Assembly: GCA_016713965.1 (NCBI GenBank)
Contig: JADJOC010000010.1
Location: 186,001 to 250,000 of the forward strand
Length of the DNA: 64,000 nt
Direction of reading: 5' to 3'
Source: Chitinophagaceae bacterium
GTDB taxonomy: Bacteria > Bacteroidota > Bacteroidia > Chitinophagales > Chitinophagaceae
Of this stretch, positions 1-8,310 are shown piece by piece. The number at the start of each line of letters is the position of its first letter. Within the stretch, counting starts at the first letter, position 1. Both the position numbers and the translations under genes were made by a program. The notes beneath the pieces were generated by a model, which searched no databases, was not told the origin of the DNA, and worked only from the letters and a program-made list of their open reading frames with translations.

Positions 1-492
1 TCCAACTATAGCTTTATGCATGTGACAGGCTACCAGGAAAGTATATACGAAGATGCAATAAAAAGAATTGAACAACAGGTAATTGATAATCCTTCATTTA
101 AAATAATAGCCACAGACATCAGTGAAGATGCAATTCATATTTCAAAAGTTAATGCAGGCATTGCCGGTGTAGAAGAATTAATCAATTTTGAAGTGTGTGA
201 TTTCCAACAAACACTAATACCCGGAAATGAAAATGGAATAATATATTTTAACCCTGAATATGGAGACAGGTTGGGAGAGGAGGAAGCTTTGCAAATTACC
301 TACAGCCTTATCGGCGATTTTATGAAAAAAAGTTGCAAAGGTTACACCGGGTATATTTTTACAGGAAATTTAGAGCTGGCAAAAAAAATAGGCCTAAAAC
401 CCAGCCGCCGCATAGAATTTTATACCAGTAAAATTGATTGCAGGTTATTGGAATATGAATTATATAGTGGTACAAAAAGAGTAGAAAAATAA
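1..492 (+). CDS. THUMP/RlmL-type 23S rRNA guanine-N2-methyltransferase, C-terminal part
   Basis: The reading frame is open from base 1, so the 5' part of the gene lies outside the window and the first ATG at 16 is not the start. The visible 163 residues are the C-terminal half of a class I SAM-dependent methyltransferase. A DISEDAI segment looks like the SAM-ribose-binding acidic loop, and NPEYGDR is the (N/D)PPY-type catalytic motif that RlmL/RlmK-like enzymes use to methylate the N2 of guanine in 23S rRNA. The ending (SGTKRVEK) is normal for the family. Assignment to the family is firm; the exact target base is inferred. Confidence 0.8.
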   Translation, partial: SNYSFMHVTGYQESIYEDAIKRIEQQVIDNPSFKIIATDISEDAIHISKVNAGIAGVEELINFEVCDFQQTLIPGNENGIIYFNPEYGDRLGEEEALQITYSLIGDFMKKSCKGYTGYIFTGNLELAKKIGLKPSRRIEFYTSKIDCRLLEYELYSGTKRVEK

Positions 493-500
493 TTTTTTTT

Positions 501-556
501 GTTGCCAGCATTTGTTTTTTATGGCATCATCGTTGTGTCACAATCCGTTCATCGGC
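501..556 (-). repeat. Interspersed repeat family I, copy A
   Basis: On the - strand this holds the core GTGACACAACGATGATGCCA, followed by a short A-rich stretch and GCTGG. The same core occurs at 7635-7654 and 28142-28161. It sits between the converging ends of the methyltransferase gene and the broken membrane-protein gene. Confidence 0.65.
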
Positions 557-593
557 AGTACTGCTATTTAGCTTTTATAGGAGGAAATACTGT

Positions 594-1468
594 TTATTTT
601 GCCAGCAATATTTCTGCAGGTGCCCTGTTGATAGAAATATATTCAATAATAATATCTTCTTTAAAATCAATTTTACCTTTTTCTGCCAGCTTCGCTATTT
701 TATTAACGATGGTTAAATAATACTCTCCATTATCAGAATAATATAATGTAAAAATGCTATGGCTATCTTTCAGATTGTCGGCTTTTGATAGGTCACCAAA
801 AAAATGTGTATAGCCGTTTTCAAGGTCTGTAATAATTTTTCCTTTTCATTAATAACCGGAAAGGGAGGCAAAATTTTTTCTTTAAACCATACATTGCCGA
901 TTTCACAGAATGGTTTTTTAGCTGCCAGGTAAGACATAAATAAAGGGATGCCCGTAATCATTAAAGCTTCAATAATCCATATTACAGTTAAGAAAGTACC
1001 ACTAACAGTAAAAGTTTTAATACTCCATGTACCAATAGCATTAATATCCTGTATATACTCTAAGAGTGTTGCAGGTTTTACGGCCGAAGCCAATACTTCA
1101 TCAATATTAATATTGCTGATGGTTATCCCTATTCTTGAGTTTCCATAAGTTGTTCCCGCATTTACTGCTAAATCTACCCATACCACCCAACGAAAATATC
1201 AACCTGCCAGCCCTCCAATAAACCCAAACAGCAGGCTCATCAAATTATTTCCAACTTTACCTGGTCGTATTACAGTACGGCTAATAAGCAATGCCGTAGC
1301 ATAACCTAATAACCCGGTTATAATAAAATTAATATAGATAAAAGGAATGTACCAGATTGCATAGGAATATAAAAACCCTAATATTGGGATTGCGATGCTA
1401 CATATAATAATTAAGAATACAATTGATATTGGCGAAAACCTGCCACTTGGCTTGTAATATTTATCCAT
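594..1468 (-). pseudogene. Multi-pass membrane protein gene with an in-frame TGA and a frameshift
   Basis: Product not recognised. Reading from 1468, the first 89 residues carry at least two hydrophobic segments and end in GGLAG at a TGA (1199-1201). The same frame then continues without a gap as YFRWVVWVDLAVNAG for about 120 residues, including further membrane segments. Near 826-832 the frame shifts again, after which a coherent soluble tail (about 75 residues, starting ENGYTHFFGDLSKAD) runs to a TAA at 594-596. The reconstructed protein is about 290 residues. TGA is used as a normal stop elsewhere in the window (for example at 7548), so it is not reassigned. The gene is either decayed or carries two sequence errors. 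Confidence 0.6.
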
Positions 1469-1547
1469 ACAGTTAGTTAATAAAGTAAATATAGTAATTA
1501 TACAAAGTGAAAAAGGTATTAAATATAATATTTATTTTCATTCTGAG

Positions 1548-1572
1548 CAATGTCTCCGGCTACGGGACATTG
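1548..1572. repeat. Short hairpin in the intergenic region
   Basis: CAATGTCTC pairs with GGGACATTG (9 bp, one wobble) around a small GC-rich loop. It lies upstream of the broken membrane gene. It could be a terminator or a palindromic repeat unit; no U-tract follows clearly on either strand. Confidence 0.4.
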
Positions 1573-1696
1573 GGATAAATATTAACCTGTCAGATAATCA
1601 TTTAATCCTGAGAATTTTTAACCGGACACATGACGGAATTTGCTGTAGTAAAATATAAAAGCTAGTAACAAAAAAAGACCTTGCTTTTCGACCCGT

Positions 1697-1895
1697 TTTT
1701 CGAAGGCTATGCCTTCGAAAGCCTTATGTTCTTCAGGGCCTGTGGTCTGCTTTAAAGTTCAATAGTGATTTATTGTTGAATGGCTGCGGGCAGCGGATAC
1801 CCCGGAACGAAGCATTGCATTTGTGTGTAAGCGTGAGGAGTAGCAGCGGATAGCGGGAACTGAAGCTGAATAACGTTATAAGCCGACAGCCCCAT
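1697..1895 (+). repeat. Interspersed repeat family II, copy 1
   Basis: An intergenic block of about 200 bp that contains no gene. It opens with a hairpin (TTTTCGAAGGC / GCCTTCGAAA, 1697-1720), followed by TATGTTCTT, CCTGTGG, ATGGCTGCGGG, GCAGCGGA and CCGGAACG, in the same order as a second copy at 8108-8283. The locally high GC compared with the surroundings makes it stand out. Function unknown. Confidence 0.6.
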
Positions 1896-1911
1896 TTTTT
1901 TTGTTTTGTAA

Positions 1912-2673
1912 TTAATTCCTGTTCCTGATATACACCAGCTTAATACCATCCTTATCTGTTTCTACCCTGTTTATTTCAAATTGCGGCAATGATCTTATCA
2001 AAGGAGTGAGCTTAGAAAAGCCATAATTTCTCGGATCAAAATCGGGTTGTTTTTTTAATAAAAGATTTCCTACATCGCCTAAAAACGCCCAGCCATTTTC
2101 ATCAGCCAGGTCATTAATTGTAGCAGCAATTAATTTAAGCGTTTCCTTATTAATTTTATCTACTTGGGGTTTGGTATCCTGTTTTTTTACTCTTTTATTT
2201 TTTACCTCATTTTCAGTTTCTGCCATTTCCGGAACCGGGATAATCTCCATATAAATAAACTTATCGCACGCAACTATAAACGGATTAGGCGTTTTCCTTT
2301 GCCCGATACCAAAAACTTTCATGCCAGCCTCCCTGAGCCGGGTAGCCAATCGTGTAAAATCACTATCACTCGAGACAATGCAAAAGCCTTCCACCGCACC
2401 GGAATACAAAATATCCATTGCATCAATAATTAATGCAGAATCACTTGAATTTTTTCCACTGGTATAGCTATATTGCTGTATGGGTGTAATAGCATTTTCG
2501 AGCAGTACGTTTTTCCACCCGGAAACGGTAGGTTTTGTCCAGTCACCATAAATTCTTCTAAAGGTAGGAGTTCCATATTTTGCAATTTCTTCCATCATTC
2601 CTTTTACATTAGAGTAAGGCACATTGTCCGCATCAATTAATACGGCAATACGTATGTCTTTTTGTGTTTGCAT
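1912..2673 (-). CDS. NYN domain protein with C-terminal OST-HTH (LOTUS) domain
   Basis: 253 residues. The N-terminal ~150 residues form an NYN (PIN-like, LabA/DUF88) domain with conserved acidic positions in IDADNVPY, SSDSALIIDAMD and SSDSDFTRLA, expected to coordinate metal for RNA cleavage or binding. After a charged linker (~155-180), residues ~180-253 match an OST-HTH/LOTUS domain, a predicted RNA-binding fold that often accompanies NYN domains in bacteria. It is therefore probably a cytosolic RNA-processing or RNA-surveillance nuclease; the substrate is unknown. It stands alone, divergent from the small membrane protein gene at 2751. Confidence 0.85.
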   Translation of the reverse strand: MQTQKDIRIAVLIDADNVPYSNVKGMMEEIAKYGTPTFRRIYGDWTKPTVSGWKNVLLENAITPIQQYSYTSGKNSSDSALIIDAMDILYSGAVEGFCIVSSDSDFTRLATRLREAGMKVFGIGQRKTPNPFIVACDKFIYMEIIPVPEMAETENEVKNKRVKKQDTKPQVDKINKETLKLIAATINDLADENGWAFLGDVGNLLLKKQPDFDPRNYGFSKLTPLIRSLPQFEINRVETDKDGIKLVYIRNRN

Positions 2674-2750
2674 TTTTAAAATAGTATTAAAATTATTTTA
2701 CATAAAATTAGCGGTTCTTTATAACGATTATAAATTAATAATTTAAAACC

Positions 2751-3068
2751 ATGACATTGAAAAAACTAATCAAAGCCGGCTTTATTGCCTTGCTTATTTC
2801 TTTTACACTGCCTGTGAGTGCCAGCGTTGTCCCTGCTTCAAATTTATCAGACAGTACTTATGATAAAGTCAGGGAAGAACAAATTTTAACTCGCCTGGGT
2901 GCCATCCAAAATATGGATCTTGCTAACTTGTCAACAAGTGAGAAAAAAGATTTGCGTAAAGAATTGAAAAAATTAAAGAAGGAAGCATCAACACAAAATA
3001 GCCAGGGAATTTATCTTTCGGTTGGTGCTGTTATTATTATTGTTCTATTACTAATCTTATTATTATAA
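2751..3068 (+). CDS. Small secreted/membrane protein, function unknown
   Basis: 105 residues. There is an N-terminal signal peptide (hydrophobic stretch ending ...LPVSASVVPA), a charged, lysine-rich helical middle (TSEKKDLRKELKKLKKEA) and a C-terminal transmembrane segment of branched residues (VGAVIIIVLLLILLL). The lysine/leucine middle plus terminal membrane helix resembles the Pmp3-like protein encoded at 12100-12523 in layout, though not in the membrane part. It is followed directly by a strong terminator. Confidence 0.7.
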   Translation: MTLKKLIKAGFIALLISFTLPVSASVVPASNLSDSTYDKVREEQILTRLGAIQNMDLANLSTSEKKDLRKELKKLKKEASTQNSQGIYLSVGAVIIIVLLLILLL

Positions 3069-3083
3069 TTTTCATTAAGCTAA

Positions 3084-3120
3084 AAATAAAACCCGGTACT
3101 TATTACCGGGTTTTATTTTT
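3084..3120. terminator. Bidirectional rho-independent terminator
   Basis: An A-rich flank, the stem AAACCCGGTA / TACCGGGTTT, a short loop and a T-rich flank. It lies between the convergent genes at 2751 and 3140 and can serve both strands. Confidence 0.85.
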
Positions 3121-3139
3121 ATAATTCGGCGATAAATAA

Positions 3140-3748
3140 TTATAATTTGAAATACTCTTTTATACCTGTTAAGATACTTTGCACGGCAAATGATGCCAGG
3201 ATAAGCCCCATTATTTTTGTGATAACCATAATACCTGCTTCGCCTACTTTTTCCTGAACTTTTCTTGCTGCTAAAAGCATAATAGCTGTAGTAACCATAA
3301 CAAGCATTACCAATCCGGTAGTTTCCAGCTGTTGTATGAATGTAAATGTATTATTGTCCGTTAATAGTACTACTGCCATAATCGCACCTGGTGATGCGAT
3401 GGAAGGAATGGCTATTGGAAAAATAGTTACGTGTTTGTAATCCTTAATAAGGTTTTTATTTTCTTCGATATTTTTATTTCCAAATACCATGGTGAGCGCA
3501 AATAAAAACAGTATTACTCCTCCAGAAATTTGAAATGCTGATAAAGTAATGTGCATGGTTTCCATTATTACCTGGCCGATGATAATAAAGAATAACAAAA
3601 TTAGCGAAGCTATAAAAGTAGCTTTAATAGCTACCTTTTTTTTTGTTTTATTGTCCATTTCTCTTGTGGCTTCTAAAAATACCGGGATAGATCCAAGCGG
3701 ATCAATAACGGCAAATAAAAAAAAGAATGTTTTGAGTAATTCAATCAT
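3140..3748 (-). CDS. MarC family integral membrane protein
   Basis: 202 residues with about six hydrophobic segments. Family hallmarks are visible: FFFLFAVIDPLGSIPVFL at the N-terminus and a repeat-like second half with FPIAIPSIASPGAIMAVVLL. MarC/UPF0056 proteins are inner-membrane proteins of unsettled function; the old link to multiple antibiotic resistance was withdrawn for E. coli MarC. Full length for the family, no breaks. Confidence 0.9.
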   Translation of the reverse strand: MIELLKTFFFLFAVIDPLGSIPVFLEATREMDNKTKKKVAIKATFIASLILLFFIIIGQVIMETMHITLSAFQISGGVILFLFALTMVFGNKNIEENKNLIKDYKHVTIFPIAIPSIASPGAIMAVVLLTDNNTFTFIQQLETTGLVMLVMVTTAIMLLAARKVQEKVGEAGIMVITKIMGLILASFAVQSILTGIKEYFKL

Positions 3749-3771
3749 TTTTTGTTTTTAAATTATTCGTG

Positions 3772-3937
3772 TTAAACCAATTTTGCCAGTAATACAATTT
3801 GCCCTAAATGATAGGCATCATGCTGATTATACCGTGTATATACTCATAGTAAGAAATTTTATCCATTGTTGCTGGCTGTTTTCCAGACTTTGTAAATTTT
3901 TTTTGACATGCTATCTGAAAAATCTTTTATTTCAATT
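3772..3937 (-). pseudogene. 3' remnant of a DinB-family (YfiT-like) gene
   Basis: On the - strand three short pieces in shifting frames spell a DinB-type C-terminus: KDFSDSMSKKIYKVWKT, then KISYYEYIHG, then QHDAYHLGQIVLLAKLV ending at TAA 3774-3772. The HDAYHLGQI(V/A)LL block is the conserved C-terminal metal-site helix of DinB-like proteins. No 5' part is found before the repeat at 3957, so only the last third survives. Two frame breaks in 165 bases plus the missing 5' part point to real decay. Confidence 0.5.
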
Positions 3938-3956
3938 AAAATTAATTCAAAATAAA

Positions 3957-4080
3957 AGGGCAACAAAAATGTTGCCCAAAAGTATACGGTAAGTGAGATT
4001 GTCATTTTCTTTTCCTAAAAAGCAACAATAACAAAACAAGTTCACAATGATGATGCCACGATGAATAAATGCTGTTCACA
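3957..4080 (+). repeat. Diverged copy of interspersed repeat family I
   Basis: Contains TTGCCCAAAAGTATACGG, matching TTGCCCAAAGGTATGCGG before copy C at 28115, and CACAATGATGATGCCA, a diverged form of the family core. No coding sequence is seen here. Confidence 0.4.
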
Positions 4081-4086
4081 AAAAAA

Positions 4087-5319
4087 CTATAGCTTCATCT
4101 TCTTTTTTAAGTTTTCATCAATCGCATCTAAAAATTCTTCGGTATATAAATAATGAGCACCATGAGAAACTTTATTACCATGTATACAAACTGCCAAGTC
4201 CTTTGTCATCTTACCGCTTTCTACCGTTTCAATACAAACTTTTTCAAGATCCAAACAAAAATCAATCAATGGCTGGTTATTATCTAATTTTCCACGGAAT
4301 GCAAGACCCCTTGTCCATGCAAAAATAGAAGCAATAGGGTTTGTGGAGGTTGGTTTGCCTGCCTGATGGTCTCTGTAATGACGGGTAACTGTACCGTGTG
4401 CGGCCTCAGCTTCCATAGTACTGCCGTCAGGCGTAATTAAAACAGATGTCATCAAACCCAGGCTGCCAAAACCCTGAGCTACAGTGTCGCTTTGCACATC
4501 GCCATCATAATTTTTACAAGCCCATACAAAATTGCCATTCCATTTTAAAGCGCTGGCTACCATGTCATCAATAAGGCGGTGTTCGTAAGTAATACCTGCA
4601 GCTTCAAATTTTTGTTTAAATTCTGTTTCATAAATATTTTCAAAAATATCTTTAAAGCGGCCATCATATTTTTTTAATATGGTATTTTTTGTAGAAAGGT
4701 ATAAAGGCCATTTCTTGCTCAATGCCATGTTGAAGCAGCTCTTTGCAAATCCAATAATACTTTCATCTGTGTTATACATGCTCATCGCTACACCATCACC
4801 TTTAAAATGATATACTTCAAAAGTTTGGATTTCGCCACCATCTTCCGGTGTAAAAGTCATGGTTAATTTTCCTTTACCTTTTATAACGGTATCGGTTGCA
4901 CGATATTGATCGCCAAATGCATGGCGGCCTACAATTATCGGGGCTGTCCAGTTAGTAACCAGGCGTGGTACATTCTGCATTACAATAGGCTCCCGGAAAA
5001 CAGTGCCGTCTAAAATATTGCGGATAGTGCCATTGGGTGATTTCCACATTTGTTTTAAATTAAATTCTTTTACCCGGGCTTCATCTGGAGTGATGGTGGC
5101 ACATTTAATGCCTACACCATATTGTTTTATAGCGTTAGCCGCATCAATAGTAACCTGGTCGTTGGTCTCATCACGGTATTCCATGCCCAGGTCATAATAT
5201 TTAATATCTAATTCTAAATAAGGTACAATCAATTTATCTTTTATAAATTTCCAGATGATGCTGGTCATTTCGTCACCATCTAATTCTACAACAGGATTTT
5301 TTACATTAATTTTTGCCAT
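4087..5319 (-). CDS. icd: NADP-dependent isocitrate dehydrogenase, eukaryotic-like (IDH1/2) type
   Basis: 410 residues, full length. Oxidative decarboxylation of isocitrate to 2-oxoglutarate in the TCA cycle. Sequence marks of the homodimeric IDH1/2-like group include VVELDGDEMTSIIW at the N-terminus, ITPDEARVKEF, the substrate segment SPNGTIRNILDGTVFREPI, KNYDGDVQSDTVAQGFGSLGLMTS and EAAHGTVTRHYRDHQAGKPTSTNP (NADP-binding region). It is unrelated at subfamily level to the second isocitrate dehydrogenase at 8311-9576. Transcribed alone from its own promoter. Confidence 0.93.
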   Translation of the reverse strand: MAKINVKNPVVELDGDEMTSIIWKFIKDKLIVPYLELDIKYYDLGMEYRDETNDQVTIDAANAIKQYGVGIKCATITPDEARVKEFNLKQMWKSPNGTIRNILDGTVFREPIVMQNVPRLVTNWTAPIIVGRHAFGDQYRATDTVIKGKGKLTMTFTPEDGGEIQTFEVYHFKGDGVAMSMYNTDESIIGFAKSCFNMALSKKWPLYLSTKNTILKKYDGRFKDIFENIYETEFKQKFEAAGITYEHRLIDDMVASALKWNGNFVWACKNYDGDVQSDTVAQGFGSLGLMTSVLITPDGSTMEAEAAHGTVTRHYRDHQAGKPTSTNPIASIFAWTRGLAFRGKLDNNQPLIDFCLDLEKVCIETVESGKMTKDLAVCIHGNKVSHGAHYLYTEEFLDAIDENLKKKMKL

Positions 5320-5342
5320 ACATTTTTATTTTTATTAGTCGG

Positions 5343-5371
5343 CAAAAATAAACAATTACTGGTGATTAAAA
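5343..5371 (-). promoter_or_regulatory. Bacteroidota-type promoter for the IDH1/2-like icd gene
   Basis: On the - strand, -33 box TTTT (5371-5368), 17 bp spacer and -7 box TATTTTTG (5350-5343), placing the start of transcription about 15-20 bases before the ATG at 5319. Confidence 0.45.
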
Positions 5372-5468
5372 GTACATATGGTAGTTTTATTAAAACTGTT
5401 ATTTTTTGTTGTACATACTATAATTTTATTGGCATCGTTATTGCCTGTAACGTACAAAATACTTCACT

Positions 5469-7550
5469 ATGAAAAGATATTTATTTTTATTAACTATAAT
5501 TTTTACAAATGCAATTACATTTGCCCAATCGTATAATGGTTACCGTAGCAGTAATTATACTGGTGTAAACGGTGTGTTTTTTAACCCTGCAAATATTGCA
5601 GATAGCCGGTACCGTTGGAACGTTAATTTATTTGGTGTAAACGCAGGAGTGGCTAATAATACTGCCACATTTAATTTAAAAACCATTTCTTCTACTTTGA
5701 ACAGTGAAAATCTTGACAGTATATTGTTAAATGGTAATAAGGATAAATTTTCTGCTGCCGCTAATATAGATATCCTGGGGCCCTCATTTATGTTTAATGC
5801 CACAAACCGCCTTTCATTTGCACTGACAACCAGGTTTAGGACACTTGTAAATGCTGAAGATATCGATACCAAATTGATAAAAAGTATTAATGACAATACT
5901 GATGATGTTGCTTTTCCTTACAGCATCAACAGCACCAATAATCAAAAGATTATTGGAAACGGGTTTGCCGACATTGGTTTGAGCGCAGCTATGGTTTTAC
6001 ACAATAGCCGGCAAAATTTTTTAAAAGCTGGCATATCAGTTAAATATTTGGGTGGTGTAAGCAATAATTTTATTAATATCAATAATATTCAGGGCACGAT
6101 AAATGAGGAAGCTTTACCCCCGAATGATGTTTTTTTAACCAATGCCAATGGCCGTGTTGCACTCGGACATGGTGGTGTGGATCTAGAAAATGCCAAAATG
6201 AAAGATATTTTGGAATTCAAGTCAAATGGGGTAGGTGCGGATATAGGTTTTGTATATGAATACAGGCCTGATTATGAAAATAAAAAAGAGCAGTATGATA
6301 ATAAATATAAATTAAAAGTAGGGTTGGCATTACTGGATCTTGGGGCAATAAAATATGTAAAATCTCCAGACCAGTATAATGCAGATTATACCGTAAGTGT
6401 GCCTGCACAAAGCAAACTTTATTTGAAAGATTTTGAAGACAAAGATTATGAGGAAATAAAAAAATATATGGACAACAGTCCTTTTTTTACCAACAATTCA
6501 ACAAATAATAACAGTTACTCTGTTTCTTTACCTACTATATTACAAGGTAATATTGATTACAACATTGCCGATAATTTTTATGCTGATCTTTCAGGCCAGT
6601 TTTCCATGACTAAGAAAACAGGTAATACCAACTCCTACTATCCTACAAGTGTTACGCTGACCCCACGTTACGACGGTAAAATTTTTGGCGTGTATTTGCC
6701 GCTTAATTATAATAGTTTATCAAGTTTTAATGCAGGATTGGGTTTACGGGCAGGGCCATTATACATGGGCTCAGGAAGCATTATCAATACATTGGTAAGC
6801 AATTCAAAACAAGCAGACTTTTATATTGGTTTGCATGTAGGTATATTACATAAGCCTAAAAGAATTGTAGAACCACAAATTGAGTTACCGCCGACTCCTG
6901 TAGATACAGTAATAATTCCTACAATTGTGGATAGCGATAATGATGGGATAAATGATGATCAGGATAAATGTCCATTTGTGCCTGGTACCGAAAAATATAA
7001 CGGTTGCCCGGTTCCTGATACAGATAATGACGGGATAAACGATGATGACGATAAATGCCCTACAGTACAAGGTCTTGCCAAATATAATGGCTGCCCGGTA
7101 CCAGATAGTGATAATGATGGTATAAACGATGAAGAAGACAGGTGTCCTTTGGTAGCAGGTATAAGAGCGAACTTTGGCTGCCCGGAAATTAAAGAAGAAA
7201 TTATTAAAAAAGTAAACTATGCTGCATCGCACCTGTTATTTGCTACGGGCAAGTCTAAAATATTACCGGCATCTTACCCGTCATTAAATGTTTTAGCAGC
7301 TATATTGGAAACTGATAAAACTTTGAAATTAAATATTGACGGACATACCGATAATGTAGGCAAACCGGATATGAACCAGTTGCTGTCGGAAGCCAGGGCT
7401 AATGCAGCAAAAGAATACCTGGTGAAAAAAGGAATTGAGGCTGAAAGAATAATTACTACCGGTTATGGTGATACGAACCCTGTAGCTGATAATAAAACTA
7501 AAGCAGGAAAAACAAAAAACAGGAGAATAGAAATGAAGGTTTCCAATTGA
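5469..7550 (+). CDS. DUF5723 outer-membrane protein with TSP type-3 repeats and OmpA domain
   Basis: 693 residues, intact. Signal peptide at 1-19 (...NAITFAQ). Residues ~20-465 are a DUF5723 beta-barrel-like region starting SYNGYRSSNYTGVNG. Residues ~480-575 hold three thrombospondin type-3 calcium-binding repeats of the form DxDNDGINDxxDxCP. Residues ~585-693 are an OmpA peptidoglycan-binding domain with GHTDNVG, LSEARANAAKEYLVKKGI and NRRIEMKV. It most likely anchors the outer membrane to peptidoglycan. Single-gene transcript closed by a strong terminator. Confidence 0.92.
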   Translation: MKRYLFLLTIIFTNAITFAQSYNGYRSSNYTGVNGVFFNPANIADSRYRWNVNLFGVNAGVANNTATFNLKTISSTLNSENLDSILLNGNKDKFSAAANIDILGPSFMFNATNRLSFALTTRFRTLVNAEDIDTKLIKSINDNTDDVAFPYSINSTNNQKIIGNGFADIGLSAAMVLHNSRQNFLKAGISVKYLGGVSNNFININNIQGTINEEALPPNDVFLTNANGRVALGHGGVDLENAKMKDILEFKSNGVGADIGFVYEYRPDYENKKEQYDNKYKLKVGLALLDLGAIKYVKSPDQYNADYTVSVPAQSKLYLKDFEDKDYEEIKKYMDNSPFFTNNSTNNNSYSVSLPTILQGNIDYNIADNFYADLSGQFSMTKKTGNTNSYYPTSVTLTPRYDGKIFGVYLPLNYNSLSSFNAGLGLRAGPLYMGSGSIINTLVSNSKQADFYIGLHVGILHKPKRIVEPQIELPPTPVDTVIIPTIVDSDNDGINDDQDKCPFVPGTEKYNGCPVPDTDNDGINDDDDKCPTVQGLAKYNGCPVPDSDNDGINDEEDRCPLVAGIRANFGCPEIKEEIIKKVNYAASHLLFATGKSKILPASYPSLNVLAAILETDKTLKLNIDGHTDNVGKPDMNQLLSEARANAAKEYLVKKGIEAERIITTGYGDTNPVADNKTKAGKTKNRRIEMKVSN

Positions 7551-7568
7551 TAAAAGTGTTTTTAATAA

Positions 7569-7606
7569 AATAATAAGGTTGCCATTGGCAACCTTATTAT
7601 TTATAT
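7569..7606 (+). terminator. Rho-independent terminator after the OmpA-like gene
   Basis: Stem AATAAGGTTGCC / GGCAACCTTATT with a 3-base loop, flanked by A/T tracts on both sides. Confidence 0.9.
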
Positions 7607-7630
7607 ATTTTTTTATATTAGCTTCAGTTC

Positions 7631-7664
7631 TCTGTGGCATCATCGTTGTGTCACTCCCTTGTAC
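7631..7664 (-). repeat. Interspersed repeat family I, copy B
   Basis: The - strand reads GTACAAGGGA then the family core GTGACACAACGATGATGCCA and CAGAGAACTGAAGC. It lies between convergent gene ends, as copy A does. Confidence 0.65.
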
Positions 7665-7694
7665 TTTATTTCCTTATTCAGCTAAGTTTTTCAT

Positions 7695-8087
7695 TTAGGT
7701 AAGATTATTATTAGCTGGCAGAATATACTCGGATACTGCAGCTGTTAAACAGAATAAAGTATTAGCATCATGACCTGTCAACATAAGAAAAATAGTATAA
7801 GAATCCTTTTCCCACCAGGCTAGATCAAGAGAATTATTATATTCTATTATCCAATGTTTAGGTTTTGCTTTTTCATATCCCGCCTGGGGCCCTATGCCTT
7901 CATAAGTAGGAATTCCAAATTCAGCAATTAATTGCTTCTTACAATCTTGAAAAAAATTATAGTTTTCTACTTCTGCTGGCGTATCTCCTTCAAGCCAACA
8001 TCCTAACGTTTGTGAACCAGGTTTATTCTTAAGGTCATATATAATCTTTACTATGTCTACTTTTTTTGTGATATGTTTACTGCTCAT
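7695..8087 (-). CDS. Hypothetical protein, 130 residues
   Basis: Not recognised. Soluble, without signal peptide. Contains KNKPGSQTLGCWLEGDTPAEVENYNFFQDCKKQLIAEFG (seen in two adjoining parts) and an aromatic-rich C-terminal half with KPKHWIIEYNNSLDLAWWEKDSY. The amino-acid pattern is natural and the frame is free of breaks, so it is likely a real gene. It lies between a family I and a family II repeat. Confidence 0.6.
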   Translation of the reverse strand: MSSKHITKKVDIVKIIYDLKNKPGSQTLGCWLEGDTPAEVENYNFFQDCKKQLIAEFGIPTYEGIGPQAGYEKAKPKHWIIEYNNSLDLAWWEKDSYTIFLMLTGHDANTLFCLTAAVSEYILPANNNLT

Positions 8088-8107
8088 TGATTTTTAAATT
8101 TTTTTTG

Positions 8108-8283
8108 CTCATCGAAGGCACAGCCATCAAAGGGCAATATGTTCTTATAACCTGTGGCTTTATAGCTTAGTAGATATCCAATTGCCCAATGGCTACGGGA
8201 AGGCAGCGGAACGGAGTGTAGCGAAGTGAGGACTTGAAGCGAATGAGCCCGGACCAAAGTCTAATAATAATTAGCTGCACATA
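8108..8283 (+). repeat. Interspersed repeat family II, copy 2
   Basis: Same order of blocks as 1697-1895: ATCGAAGGC hairpin arm, TATGTTCTT, CCTGTGG, CAAT, ATGGCTACGGG, GCAGCGGA, ACGGAGTG, GTGAGGA, and a final AGCCCC. No coding potential. It fills the gap between the hypothetical gene and the second isocitrate dehydrogenase. Confidence 0.6.
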
Positions 8284-8310
8284 GCCCCAAACATAATTGC
8301 CTTTAATCAA

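Noticed and set aside
499..720. Open frame on the + strand after the methyltransferase
   Set aside because: It runs antisense over a repeat and the real tail of the - strand membrane-protein gene; composition is not protein-like.
1199..1201. TGA recoded as Trp
   Set aside because: TGA ends several intact genes (for example at 7548-7550), and only this one internal TGA fits Trp.
6885..7232. Open frame antisense to the TSP type-3 repeats of the OmpA-like gene
   Set aside because: Shadow of the repeated GAT/AAT codons on the coding strand.
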